Origin: Streptomyces sp. NBC_00178
Lineage (GTDB): Bacteria; Actinomycetota; Actinomycetes; Streptomycetales; Streptomycetaceae
Assembly: GCF_036206005.1 (NCBI RefSeq)
Contig: NZ_CP108143.1
Coordinates: forward strand, 6,167,501 to 6,231,500
Direction: 5' to 3'
Length of the DNA: 64,000 nt
Part shown: positions 42,571-50,338 of the stretch, piece by piece
Layout of the letters: every line of letters begins with the position of its first letter
Position numbering within the stretch: the first letter of the stretch is position 1
Made by a program: the position numbers and the translations under genes
Notes under the pieces: generated by a model
The model's database searches: none
The model's input: the letters and a program-made list of their open reading frames with translations, nothing else
Told to the model about the DNA's origin: nothing

Positions 42571-44380
42571 CGTCGACCTCCGCCGAGTACGCCGTCTCGA
42601 TCGCCTTCCGCTTCAGCTTCAGCGACGGTGTCAGCATGCCGTGCTCCTCGGTGAACTGGTGCGCCAGTATGCGGAACGTGCGGATCGACTCGGCCTGGGA
42701 CACGGCGGTGTTCGCGGCCACCACCGCCCGGCGCACCTCCATCTCCAGATCGGAGTCGCGCACCAGATCGGCCGCCCGCATCGGCGTACGGCCCTGCATG
42801 GCGAGCCAGTGCTCGACCGCCTCCGTGTCCACGGTCACCAGCGCCGCGATGTAGGGGCGGTCGTTCCCGACGACGATGCACTGCGCGACCAGGGGGTGGG
42901 CGCGGACCCGCTCCTCCAGGCCGGCCGGCGCGACGCTCTTGCCGCCGGACGTCACCAGGATCTCCTTCTTGCGCCCGGTGATGGTCAGATAGCCGTCCTC
43001 GTCGAGCGCGCCCAGGTCGCCGGTGGCCAGCCAGCCGTCGTTCAGCACCGCGTCGGTGGACTTCGGATCGCCGAGGTAGCCGGAGAACACGTTCGCCCCG
43101 TGCACCCACACCTCGCCGTCCCGGGCGATGTGCACGGTGGAGCCGGGGATCGGCTGTCCCACCGTGCCGTAGCGGGTGCGCTCGGGGGGATTGGCGGTGG
43201 CCGCGGCGGTCGTCTCGGTGAGTCCGTAGCCCTCGAAGACGCTGACGCCCGCTCCCGCGAAGAACAGACCGAGTCTTCTGTCCATCCCGGAGCCTCCGGA
43301 CATCGCGTGCCGCACCCGGCCGCCCATCGCCTCGCGCACCTTGCGGTAGACGACCTTGTCGAAGAACTGGTGCTGCATCCGGAGGCCCGCGGACGGGCCG
43401 GGGCCGGTCCCGAAGGCCCGCTCCTCCAGCGCTTCCGCGTACTTCACCGCGATCTCCACGGCCTTGTCGAACGGGCCCACCCGGCCCTCGGACTCCGCCT
43501 TGCGCCGTGCACCGTTGAAGACCTTCTCGAAGATGTACGGCACGGCGAGGATGAAGGTGGGCCGGAAGGACACCAGGTCCGGCATGAGCGCCTTGGCCGA
43601 CAGCTCCGGCTGGTGGCCCAGCTTCACCCGCCCCCGCAGCGCGGCGATCTCCACCATGCGGCCGAAGACGTGGGCCAGCGGCAGGAAGAGGAGCGTGGCC
43701 GCCTCCTCCCCGGGCTTCGAGAGGAACACCGGATGCCAGCGCGAGACCATGGTGTCCGCCTCGAACATGAAGTTGGCGTGGGTGATCACGCAGCCCTTGG
43801 GGCGGCCCGTCGTGCCGGACGTGTAGATCACGGTGGCCACCGACTCGGGGGTCACCGCGCGGCGGTGCCGGTGGACGACCTCGTCGTCGACCAGGGTCCC
43901 CGCCTCGGAGAGCTCCGTCACCGCGTCGGCGTCCAGCTGCCAGAGCCGCATGAGGTTCGGCAGCCGGTCGATGACCGAACCGATGGTCATGGCGTGGTCC
44001 TCGTGCTCGACCATGACGGCCACGACCTCGGCGTCGTGGAGCATCCACAGCACCTGTTCGGCCGACGACGTCGGGTAGACCGGCACCGACTGCGCCCCCA
44101 CGGTCCAGAGCGCGAAGTCGAACAGGGTCCACTCGTAGCGTGTACGCGACATGAGGGCGACCCGATCGCCGAAGCGGATGCCCTGGGCGATCAGCCCCTT
44201 CGCCAGGGCGAGCACCTCGTCGCGGAACGCGGCGGCCGACACCTCGTGCCAGTGCCCCTCCGCGTCCTTGCGCCCGAGGGCCGTCCGCTGGGGGTCCTCT
44301 TCGGCGAAATCGAAGACGGTGTCGGCAAGACCGCCGACTTGAGGGGCAGCGGCCATGGGGGGGACGGTGAACTCGCGCAA
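42557..44380 (-). CDS. Long-chain fatty acid-CoA ligase (AMP-binding, FadD-like)
   Basis: 607 residues. AMP-binding signature 'IYTSGTTGRPKGCVITHAN', adenylation motif 'EGYGLTETTAAATAN', 'WLATGDLGALDEDGYLTITGRKKEI' with the hinge, and C-terminal 'SPSLKLKRKAIE' containing the catalytic Lys. Activates long-chain fatty acids to acyl-CoA at the membrane. TTG at 44378-44380 is chosen because a perfect AAGGAG lies seven bases upstream and the N-terminus MREFTVPPM.. fits streptomycete FadD proteins. Alone in its unit. Confidence 0.92.
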   Translation of the reverse strand: MREFTVPPMAAAPQVGGLADTVFDFAEEDPQRTALGRKDAEGHWHEVSAAAFRDEVLALAKGLIAQGIRFGDRVALMSRTRYEWTLFDFALWTVGAQSVPVYPTSSAEQVLWMLHDAEVVAVMVEHEDHAMTIGSVIDRLPNLMRLWQLDADAVTELSEAGTLVDDEVVHRHRRAVTPESVATVIYTSGTTGRPKGCVITHANFMFEADTMVSRWHPVFLSKPGEEAATLLFLPLAHVFGRMVEIAALRGRVKLGHQPELSAKALMPDLVSFRPTFILAVPYIFEKVFNGARRKAESEGRVGPFDKAVEIAVKYAEALEERAFGTGPGPSAGLRMQHQFFDKVVYRKVREAMGGRVRHAMSGGSGMDRRLGLFFAGAGVSVFEGYGLTETTAAATANPPERTRYGTVGQPIPGSTVHIARDGEVWVHGANVFSGYLGDPKSTDAVLNDGWLATGDLGALDEDGYLTITGRKKEILVTSGGKSVAPAGLEERVRAHPLVAQCIVVGNDRPYIAALVTVDTEAVEHWLAMQGRTPMRAADLVRDSDLEMEVRRAVVAANTAVSQAESIRTFRILAHQFTEEHGMLTPSLKLKRKAIETAYSAEVDALYR

Positions 44381-44584
44381 TGACCTGCTCCTTGTGGCGC
44401 TCCGCACGGCGCCGCGACGCTACCCCACCGGGCCGGGCGGCGGGAGGGTCCGAAGTCCCCTGAAATCGCCGCATCCGGCCAGGCCTACCGCGTAAATCGG
44501 GCCAGATGGGCCGGGCTCGGGCGGACATCCGGGCGAGTGGTAAGTGGCTCGGGCGGGAATCTCCACGGAATCTGTACGCGCCAC

Positions 44585-45478
44585 TTACGCCGGTCCGGGC
44601 TGCCCGGGGTCCCCCGGACTCCGGTGCAGCCGGTCGCCACTGGCCAGGATCGCGGCCGCGAGGGCGTCGGCCGCCCCCTGGGCGGCGCCTCCGCGCCGCC
44701 CGTGCAGCAGCACGAAATCGACATCTCCGAGCTCCGGCAGTCCCGCCCTCGCCGGCACGGGGGCGAGCCCCGGGGGGATGAGCCCGCGCGTGTGCGCCAT
44801 GACCCCGAGCCCCGCGCGCGCCGCCGCCACGAGCGCGCTCAGGCTTGCGCTCGTGCACGCGAAGCGCCAGGACCTGCCGTGCTCCTCCAGCACCTCGAGG
44901 GCGCGGGCCCGGGTGATGCCGGGCGGCGGGAAGGCGATCAGCGGCACCGGGCGGTCGGGGTCGACGCGCAGCCGCGGTGCGCCGATCCATGCGAGGGTGT
45001 CGTGGCGGACGAGCTCCCCGTGGGTGTCACCGGCGCGGCGCTTGGCGAGGACCAGGTCGAGCCGGCCCGCCGCGAGCTGACGGTGCAGCGTCCCGGACAG
45101 CTCCACCGTCAGTTCCAGCTCCACGTCGGGGTGCTCACGGCGGAAGGACTCCAGGATCTCCGGCAGCTCCGTGAGCACGAAGTCCTCGGACGCCCCGAAC
45201 CGCAGCCGCCCGCCCAGCCGGGTCCCGGTGAAGAACGCCGCCGCCCGCTCGTTGGCCTGCAGGATGGTCCGCGCGAATCCCAGCATGGCCTCGCCGTCCT
45301 GGGTCAGATCGACCCGGTGCGTGTCACGGCTGAACAGCTGACGCCCGGTCTCCGACTCCAGGCGGCGCACGTGCTGGCTCACCGTGGACTGCCGGACACC
45401 GAGTCTGCGGGCCGCCCGGGTGAAGCTCAGGGTCTGCGCCACGGCGAGGAAGGTACGGAGCTGGACGGGGTCGTACAT
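44585..45478 (-). CDS. LysR-family transcriptional regulator
   Basis: 297 residues: 'MYDPVQLRTFLAVAQTLSFTRAARRLGVRQSTVSQHVRRLESETGRQLF' is the winged HTH, then the LysR substrate domain ('GRLRFGASEDFVLTELPEILESFRREHPDVELEL'). Divergent from the SBF-type transporter gene, with starts 116 bp apart and a palindrome between them, so it most likely controls that transporter. Confidence 0.93.
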   Translation of the reverse strand: MYDPVQLRTFLAVAQTLSFTRAARRLGVRQSTVSQHVRRLESETGRQLFSRDTHRVDLTQDGEAMLGFARTILQANERAAAFFTGTRLGGRLRFGASEDFVLTELPEILESFRREHPDVELELTVELSGTLHRQLAAGRLDLVLAKRRAGDTHGELVRHDTLAWIGAPRLRVDPDRPVPLIAFPPPGITRARALEVLEEHGRSWRFACTSASLSALVAAARAGLGVMAHTRGLIPPGLAPVPARAGLPELGDVDFVLLHGRRGGAAQGAADALAAAILASGDRLHRSPGDPGQPGPA

Positions 45479-45515
45479 GGGGCGAGGTTATCGAGAATCG
45501 TGATGACAGTCAGTT

Positions 45516-45525
45516 CGGTATACCG
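45516..45525. promoter_or_regulatory. Palindrome between the LysR and transporter genes
   Basis: CGGTATACCG is a perfect 10-bp palindrome in the 115-bp divergent region. An AT-rich stretch (ATCGAGAATCGTGAT) just to its left has T-N11-A spacing typical of LysR sites. Which of the two is the operator cannot be decided by eye. Confidence 0.5.
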
Positions 45526-45593
45526 GATTCCCGATTTCCCGTATGAGGAGCAGGATGGGGAGGCCACGATTCCATCGAGAGGGCACCGAGTAC

Positions 45594-46625
45594 ATGAACC
45601 GCCGCACCAGCCGCCGTATCCCCGCGCCACCGGCCTGGCTGCCGGTCGATCCCTACATACTGGCGCTGGTCGGCACGGTGGTCCTCGCGGCACTGCTGCC
45701 CGCCTCGGGCACGGGCGCTGACGTGGCGGGCGGTGCGTCGACCGGGGCGGTGGCCCTGCTCTTCTTCCTCTACGGAGCGCGCCTCTCGACCGCGGAGGCG
45801 GTCGACGGGCTCAAGCACTGGCGGCTCCACCTCACCGTCCTGGCCTGCACCTTCGTGGTCTTCCCGCTGCTGGGGCTCGCGGGCCACGCGCTCGTGCCCT
45901 ACGTGCTGACCCCGCAGCTCCAGGAAGGGTTCCTCTTCCTGTGCCTGGTGCCCTCGACCATCCAGTCGTCGATCGCCTTCACCTCGATGGCCCGCGGCAA
46001 CGTGCCGGCCGCCATCTGCGCGGGCTCGTTCTCCAGCCTCGCCGGGATCCTGCTGACGCCGCTGCTGGCAGCCGTGCTGCTCGGCGGCACCGGGGGAGGT
46101 TTCTCCCTGGACTCACTGGTGAAGATCGTCCTCCAGCTGCTGGCGCCCTTCCTCGCCGGGCAGGTGCTGCGACGCTGGATCGGAGGCTTCCTCGGCCGGC
46201 ACCGCAAGATCCTCGGCCTCGTCGACCGCGGCTCGATCCTGCTCGTCGTCTACACGGCGTTCAGCGAGGGCATGGTGGCCGGAATCTGGCACCAGGTCAC
46301 CCCGCTGCGGCTCGGAGGGCTCCTCGCCGCGGAGGCCGTCCTGCTCGCCCTGATGCTCACGATCAGCGGGCGCGGCGCCAAGCGGCTGGGATTCGGGCGC
46401 GAGGACGCCATCGCCATCCAGTTCGCCGGATCGAAGAAGAGCCTCGCCGCGGGCCTGCCCATGGCCAGCGTCCTGTTCGGCGCGCACGCGAGCCTCGCCG
46501 TGCTGCCGCTGATGCTCTTCCACCAGATGCAGCTCATGGTCTGCGCGGTCATCGCGAAGCGCCGCTCCCGCGATCCGCTTCCGGACGACGTGGCCGTGCC
46601 GCGGCAGCCCGTGCCGGTGGGCTGA
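45594..46625 (+). CDS. Bile acid:sodium symporter-family (SBF-like) transporter
   Basis: 343 residues with about ten hydrophobic helices. 'FLFLCLVPSTIQSSIAFTSMARGNVPAAICAGSFSSLAGILLTPLL' is the core crossover region of the SBF-like family (PF13593, YfeH type), and 'AIAIQFAGSKKSLAAGLPMASVLFG' the second conserved repeat. Probably Na+-coupled uptake or efflux of an organic anion. ATG 45594 with GAGGG upstream; an earlier ATG at 45555 also has a ribosome site. Likely LysR-controlled. Confidence 0.88.
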   Translation: MNRRTSRRIPAPPAWLPVDPYILALVGTVVLAALLPASGTGADVAGGASTGAVALLFFLYGARLSTAEAVDGLKHWRLHLTVLACTFVVFPLLGLAGHALVPYVLTPQLQEGFLFLCLVPSTIQSSIAFTSMARGNVPAAICAGSFSSLAGILLTPLLAAVLLGGTGGGFSLDSLVKIVLQLLAPFLAGQVLRRWIGGFLGRHRKILGLVDRGSILLVVYTAFSEGMVAGIWHQVTPLRLGGLLAAEAVLLALMLTISGRGAKRLGFGREDAIAIQFAGSKKSLAAGLPMASVLFGAHASLAVLPLMLFHQMQLMVCAVIAKRRSRDPLPDDVAVPRQPVPVG

Positions 46626-46641
46626 CCCGGGGGGAGAGGGC

Positions 46642-46675
46642 CCGGCCGGCGCAGGGGGCGCTCCCCGTCGGCCGG
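46642..46675. terminator. Terminator between transporter and fdhD
   Basis: CCGGCCG pairs with CGGCCGG, with an inner GGGG/CCCC pairing, in the gap between two convergent operons. Confidence 0.65.
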
Positions 46676-46704
46676 ACCCCTGCCCCGTGCAGCGGGTGGG
46701 CCCG

Positions 46705-47553
46705 TCAGCCCTGGCCCACCGCCGCCCCGAGGGCGATGCGGTGGTCACCCGCGTACACGTTCATGGACTTCCCCCGCAGGAAACCGACGAGGGTCAGTCC
46801 GGTCTCGGCCGCGAGATCCACGGCCAGCGACGACGGCGCCGAGACCGCCACCAGCATCGGGATCCCCGCCATCACCGCCTTCTGCGCCAGCTCGAAGGAC
46901 GCGCGGCCCGACACCAGCAGGATCGCCCTGGAGAGCGGCAGCCGGCCGTCCGTGAGGGCGCGCCCGACGAGCTTGTCGACCGCGTTGTGCCGGCCGACGT
47001 CCTCCCTGATGTCCAGCAGTTCGCCCTCCGGTGAGAACAGCGCCGCGGCGTGCAGGCCCCCGGTCCGGTCGAACACCCGCTGCGCCTCGCGCAGCCGGTC
47101 GGGGAGAGCGGAGAGCAGTTCGGGTGTCACCCGGACCGGGGGAGTGTCGGAGACGGGATGGCGGGTCGTGGTGCGGACCGCGTCGAGGCTGGCCTTGCCG
47201 CACAGGCCGCACGACGACGTGGTGTACACGTTGCGTTCCAGCGCGATGTCGGGGACCGGGACGCCGGGCGCCAGCTTCACGTCCACCACGTTGTACGTGT
47301 TCACACCGTCGGCCGTCGCCCCGGCGCAGTACACGATCGACTGCACCTCGGAGCCCTCGCCGATCACGCCCTCGCTCACCAGGAACCCCGCCGCGAGGGC
47401 GAAGTCGTCGCCCGGGGTGCGCATGGTGATGGCGAGGGGCTTGCCGTTCAGCCGGATCTCCAGGGGCTCCTCGGCGACGAGGGTGTCGGGGCGGGTCGTG
47501 ACCGCCCCGTCCCGGATGCGGATGATGCGGCGACGCTCGGTGACCCGTCCCAT
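46705..47553 (-). CDS. fdhD: FdhD, formate dehydrogenase sulfurtransferase
   Basis: 282 residues. The essential C-x2-C pair is present in 'TTSSCGLCGKASLDAV', as is 'DVGRHNAVDKLVG' and the C-terminal 'AVSAPSSLAVDLAAETGLTLVGFLRGKSMNVYAG'. FdhD passes sulfur from a cysteine desulfurase to the molybdenum/bis-MGD cofactor, which FDH activity requires. ATG 47551-47553. Last gene of the fdh operon, starting 5 bp after the iron-sulfur subunit ends. Its presence confirms that the upstream genes encode a real formate dehydrogenase. Confidence 0.95.
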   Translation of the reverse strand: MGRVTERRRIIRIRDGAVTTRPDTLVAEEPLEIRLNGKPLAITMRTPGDDFALAAGFLVSEGVIGEGSEVQSIVYCAGATADGVNTYNVVDVKLAPGVPVPDIALERNVYTTSSCGLCGKASLDAVRTTTRHPVSDTPPVRVTPELLSALPDRLREAQRVFDRTGGLHAAALFSPEGELLDIREDVGRHNAVDKLVGRALTDGRLPLSRAILLVSGRASFELAQKAVMAGIPMLVAVSAPSSLAVDLAAETGLTLVGFLRGKSMNVYAGDHRIALGAAVGQG

Positions 47554-47558
47554 AGCCG

Positions 47559-48419
47559 TCAATCCCGATTCTGTACGTGTTGGAAGCCGAACCGGCCCTT
47601 GATACAGAGGTTGCCATGCGTCACCGGGTTGTCGTGCGGCGAGGTGACCTTGACGATCTCGTTGTCCTGCACGTGGAGGGTCACGTTGCAGCCCACACCG
47701 CAGTACGCGCAGACGGTCGTGGTCTGCGTCTGGGCGGGTTCGTCCCACGTCCCCGCCGCCCGCATGCCGAACTCCGTGCTGAACGAGAGGGCCCCCGTGG
47801 GGCACACCTCGATGCAGTTCCCGCAGAAGACGCAGGCCGAATCGGGGAGCGCGGCATCGTGCTCCGTGGAGATGCGTGCGTCGAAACCGCGGCCCGAGAC
47901 GGCGATCGCGAAGGTGTTCTGCCACTGCTCGCCACAGGCGTCGACGCACTTGTAGCAGAGGATGCACTTGTCGTAGTCGCGGACGTACAGGTCGTTGTCG
48001 ATCTTGGGCTGTTCGTCCACCCGGGCGGCGTCCTCGCCGAAGCGGTCGGGCTTCGCCTCGTACTCCTTGATCCACTCGGCGGCCCGGGGGGTCGTCGACA
48101 GGTCGGTCGAGGAGGCCAGCAGTTCCAGGACCACCTTGCGGCTGTGCTTCGCGCGCTCGGTGTCCGTACGGACCGTCATCCCTGGCTCGGCCCGCCGGGA
48201 GCAGGCGGGAGCGAGCGTGCGGGCGCCCTCCACCTCGACGACGCACACCCGGCACGCGTTCTTCGGTGTGAGCGTGTCCCCCTGGCACAGGGTCGGGATG
48301 TCGGTGCCGGCCGACCGGCAGGCGTCGAGGATCGTCGAGCCCTCGGGGACACGGCTCTCCTCGCCGTCCAGCGTGAACGAGACGAGCCGGCGCGGCGGCT
48401 GGAGCGGGACAGCGGTCAC
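47559..48419 (-). CDS. Formate dehydrogenase iron-sulfur subunit (detached N-terminal part of the catalytic chain)
   Basis: 286 residues holding only electron-transfer domains. 2Fe-2S: Cys45, Cys56, Cys59, Cys73 (C-x10-C-x2-C-x13-C). Two 4Fe-4S motifs: 'CILCYKCVDAC' and 'CVFCGNCIEVC'. The last ~50 residues are the Molybdop_Fe4S4 domain: 'CAYCGVGCNVTL...NLCIKG'. In usual NAD-FDH alpha subunits these precede the Mo domain in one polypeptide; here the chain ends right after 'LCIKGRFGFQHVQNRD'. The Mo domain is encoded at 50329-52296. GTG 48419 overlaps the preceding stop by 4 bp. Confidence 0.9.
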   Translation of the reverse strand: MTAVPLQPPRRLVSFTLDGEESRVPEGSTILDACRSAGTDIPTLCQGDTLTPKNACRVCVVEVEGARTLAPACSRRAEPGMTVRTDTERAKHSRKVVLELLASSTDLSTTPRAAEWIKEYEAKPDRFGEDAARVDEQPKIDNDLYVRDYDKCILCYKCVDACGEQWQNTFAIAVSGRGFDARISTEHDAALPDSACVFCGNCIEVCPTGALSFSTEFGMRAAGTWDEPAQTQTTTVCAYCGVGCNVTLHVQDNEIVKVTSPHDNPVTHGNLCIKGRFGFQHVQNRD

Positions 48420-50338
48420 TTGTAGACCCCCAGACGGTCGATGGCGGATTCCACGGCGTTCCACGCGGTCTGGCCCAGACCGCAGATCGAGGCGTCCCGC
48501 ATGGCCTGCCCCACCTCCCGCATGAGCGCGATGTCCTCGGCGGCGGCCGCGCCCGTCCGGTCCACGATCCGGTGCAGGGCCTCCTCCTGCCGCACCGTGC
48601 CCACCCGGCAGGGCACGCACTGGCCGCACGACTCGTCGCGGAAGAACTCCGCGATGCGCAGGAGCACACGGGGGAGTTCCACCGTGTCGTCCAGGACCAG
48701 GACGACACCCGAACCGAGTGTCGTCCCCGCGGCGCGCGTTCCCTCGAACGTGAGCGGGACGTCCAGTTCGTCGGGGCGCACGAAGCCGCCCGCCGCGCCG
48801 CCGAGCAGCACGGCCCGCAGGCGTTCGGGCGGCCCCGCGAGGTCGAGCAGGTCCCTGAGGTTCGCGCCGAAGGGCAGTTCGTAGACGCCGGGGCGGGCCA
48901 CCTGTCCGGAGACGCAGAACAGCTTGGTCCCGGTGGACGTCTCCGTCCCCGTCGCCGCGTAGGCGGCGGCCCCGTGTTCCAGGATCGGCAGCACGTTCAC
49001 GAGCGTCTCGACGTTGTTGACCGCGGTCGGCTTGCCGAAGAGGCCCTTCTCCACGGGGAAGGGCGGCTTGGAGCGCGGCTCACCGCGCTGTCCCTCGATC
49101 GAGTTGAAGATCGCGGTCTCCTCGCCGCAGATGTAGGCACCCGCTCCCCGCCGGATCTCGATGTCGAAGGCGTAGCCCTGCCCGAGCACGTCGGGGCCGA
49201 GCAGTCCCCGGGTGCGGGCGGAGGTCAGCGCGTGGGCGAGCCGTTCATGGGCGCGGGGGTACTCACCGCGCAGGTAGATGTAGCCCTGCCGGGCGCCGAT
49301 GGCGTACCCGGCGACCGTCATGGCCTCGATCAGGGCGTACGGGTCGCCCTCCATCAGCACCCGGTCCTTGAAGGTGCCGGGCTCGCTCTCGTCCGCGTTG
49401 CACACCAGGTAGTGCGGGCCGTCCGCCTGCTGGGCGGTGGCCTGCCACTTGCGTCCGGTGGGGAACGCGGCACCGCCCCGGCCCACGAGCCCGGCGTCGA
49501 GTACCTCGCGGATCACTCCGGCCGGACCGAGCGCGAAGGCGCGGCGCAGGGCGGAGTAGCCGCCGGCGGCGCGGTAGTCGTCCAGGGAAGCGGGGTCCAC
49601 GGTGCCGACGCGCCTGAGGAGGACGAGGGCGGGGTCCCCGGCCTGGGGCACCGCGGCGGCGGGGGAGGGCTCCGCGGGCGCGTCCAGGGGTGAGCGTGCC
49701 GCGGCGACCAGGGCGGATGCGGTGGCGGGGGCGACCACGGCGCTGTGGCGGAAGGTTTCGCCGGAGCCGGAGCCGGAGCCGGAGCCTGCGTCTGTGTTTC
49801 CGTCTGCGCCGGAAGGCTCTGCGCCGGAAGGCTCCGCGCCGGCCTGCAGGAGCAGCGCCGCCGGTGCCCGTTCGCACAGCCCCAGGCAGGGGCTCTCCTG
49901 CCAGACCGCACCCTCGGCCGGGGTGCCCGGCGGACCCAGCCGGTCGGTCAGGTCCGTGCACACGGCCGCCGATCCGCGGGCCGCGCAGGCCAGGTCCGTG
50001 CAGACGTGGAGCACCTTCGCAGGCCGGGGGCGTACCGAGAACATGGCGTAGAACGTCGCCACGCCGTAGGCCTCGGCGGGCGGCACCGTCAGCCGTCGGC
50101 AGATGTAGTTCAGCGCGCCCTCACTGATCCAGCCCACGCGGTCGTTCACCGTGTGCAGCGCCGGCAGCAGCTGGTCGCGCCGGTCCCTGGCGGCGGACGC
50201 GCCACCCTTCGCCCAGCGCAGGTCCTCGTCCGTCCGCTCGGCGCCGCCCTCCCAGCCGGACGGCGGTGGCCCCAACAGGGCGTCGACCGCCTCGCGTTCG
50301 GCGTCGGAGGGGACGGCGTCGGTGTACCTCAGGTCCAT
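48416..50338 (-). CDS. Formate dehydrogenase NAD-reducing subunit, NuoE-NuoF (FdsG-FdsB) fusion
   Basis: 640 residues. N-terminal ~165 residues are NuoE/FdsG-like with the 2Fe-2S cysteines in 'CTDLACAARGS' and 'CLGLCERAP'. A Gly/Ser/Glu/Pro linker (about 170-195, encoded by 6-bp GGAGCC repeats near 49760) follows. The rest is NuoF/FdsB: NADH/FMN site 'GRGGAAFPTGRKWQATAQQ', 'CNADESEPGTFKDR', and 4Fe-4S 'ESCGQCVPCRVGT' with a later 'SICGLGQ'. It takes electrons from the Mo and FeS subunits to reduce NAD+. Overlaps the catalytic gene by 10 bp and the FeS gene by 4 bp. Confidence 0.93.
   Translation of the reverse strand: MDLRYTDAVPSDAEREAVDALLGPPPSGWEGGAERTDEDLRWAKGGASAARDRRDQLLPALHTVNDRVGWISEGALNYICRRLTVPPAEAYGVATFYAMFSVRPRPAKVLHVCTDLACAARGSAAVCTDLTDRLGPPGTPAEGAVWQESPCLGLCERAPAALLLQAGAEPSGAEPSGADGNTDAGSGSGSGSGETFRHSAVVAPATASALVAAARSPLDAPAEPSPAAAVPQAGDPALVLLRRVGTVDPASLDDYRAAGGYSALRRAFALGPAGVIREVLDAGLVGRGGAAFPTGRKWQATAQQADGPHYLVCNADESEPGTFKDRVLMEGDPYALIEAMTVAGYAIGARQGYIYLRGEYPRAHERLAHALTSARTRGLLGPDVLGQGYAFDIEIRRGAGAYICGEETAIFNSIEGQRGEPRSKPPFPVEKGLFGKPTAVNNVETLVNVLPILEHGAAAYAATGTETSTGTKLFCVSGQVARPGVYELPFGANLRDLLDLAGPPERLRAVLLGGAAGGFVRPDELDVPLTFEGTRAAGTTLGSGVVLVLDDTVELPRVLLRIAEFFRDESCGQCVPCRVGTVRQEEALHRIVDRTGAAAAEDIALMREVGQAMRDASICGLGQTAWNAVESAIDRLGVYK

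Noticed and set aside
47554-48708. Extension of FdhD into a 667-residue protein
   Set aside because: The extra part runs over the FeS subunit in the wrong frame; FdhD homology starts at the ATG at 47551-47553.
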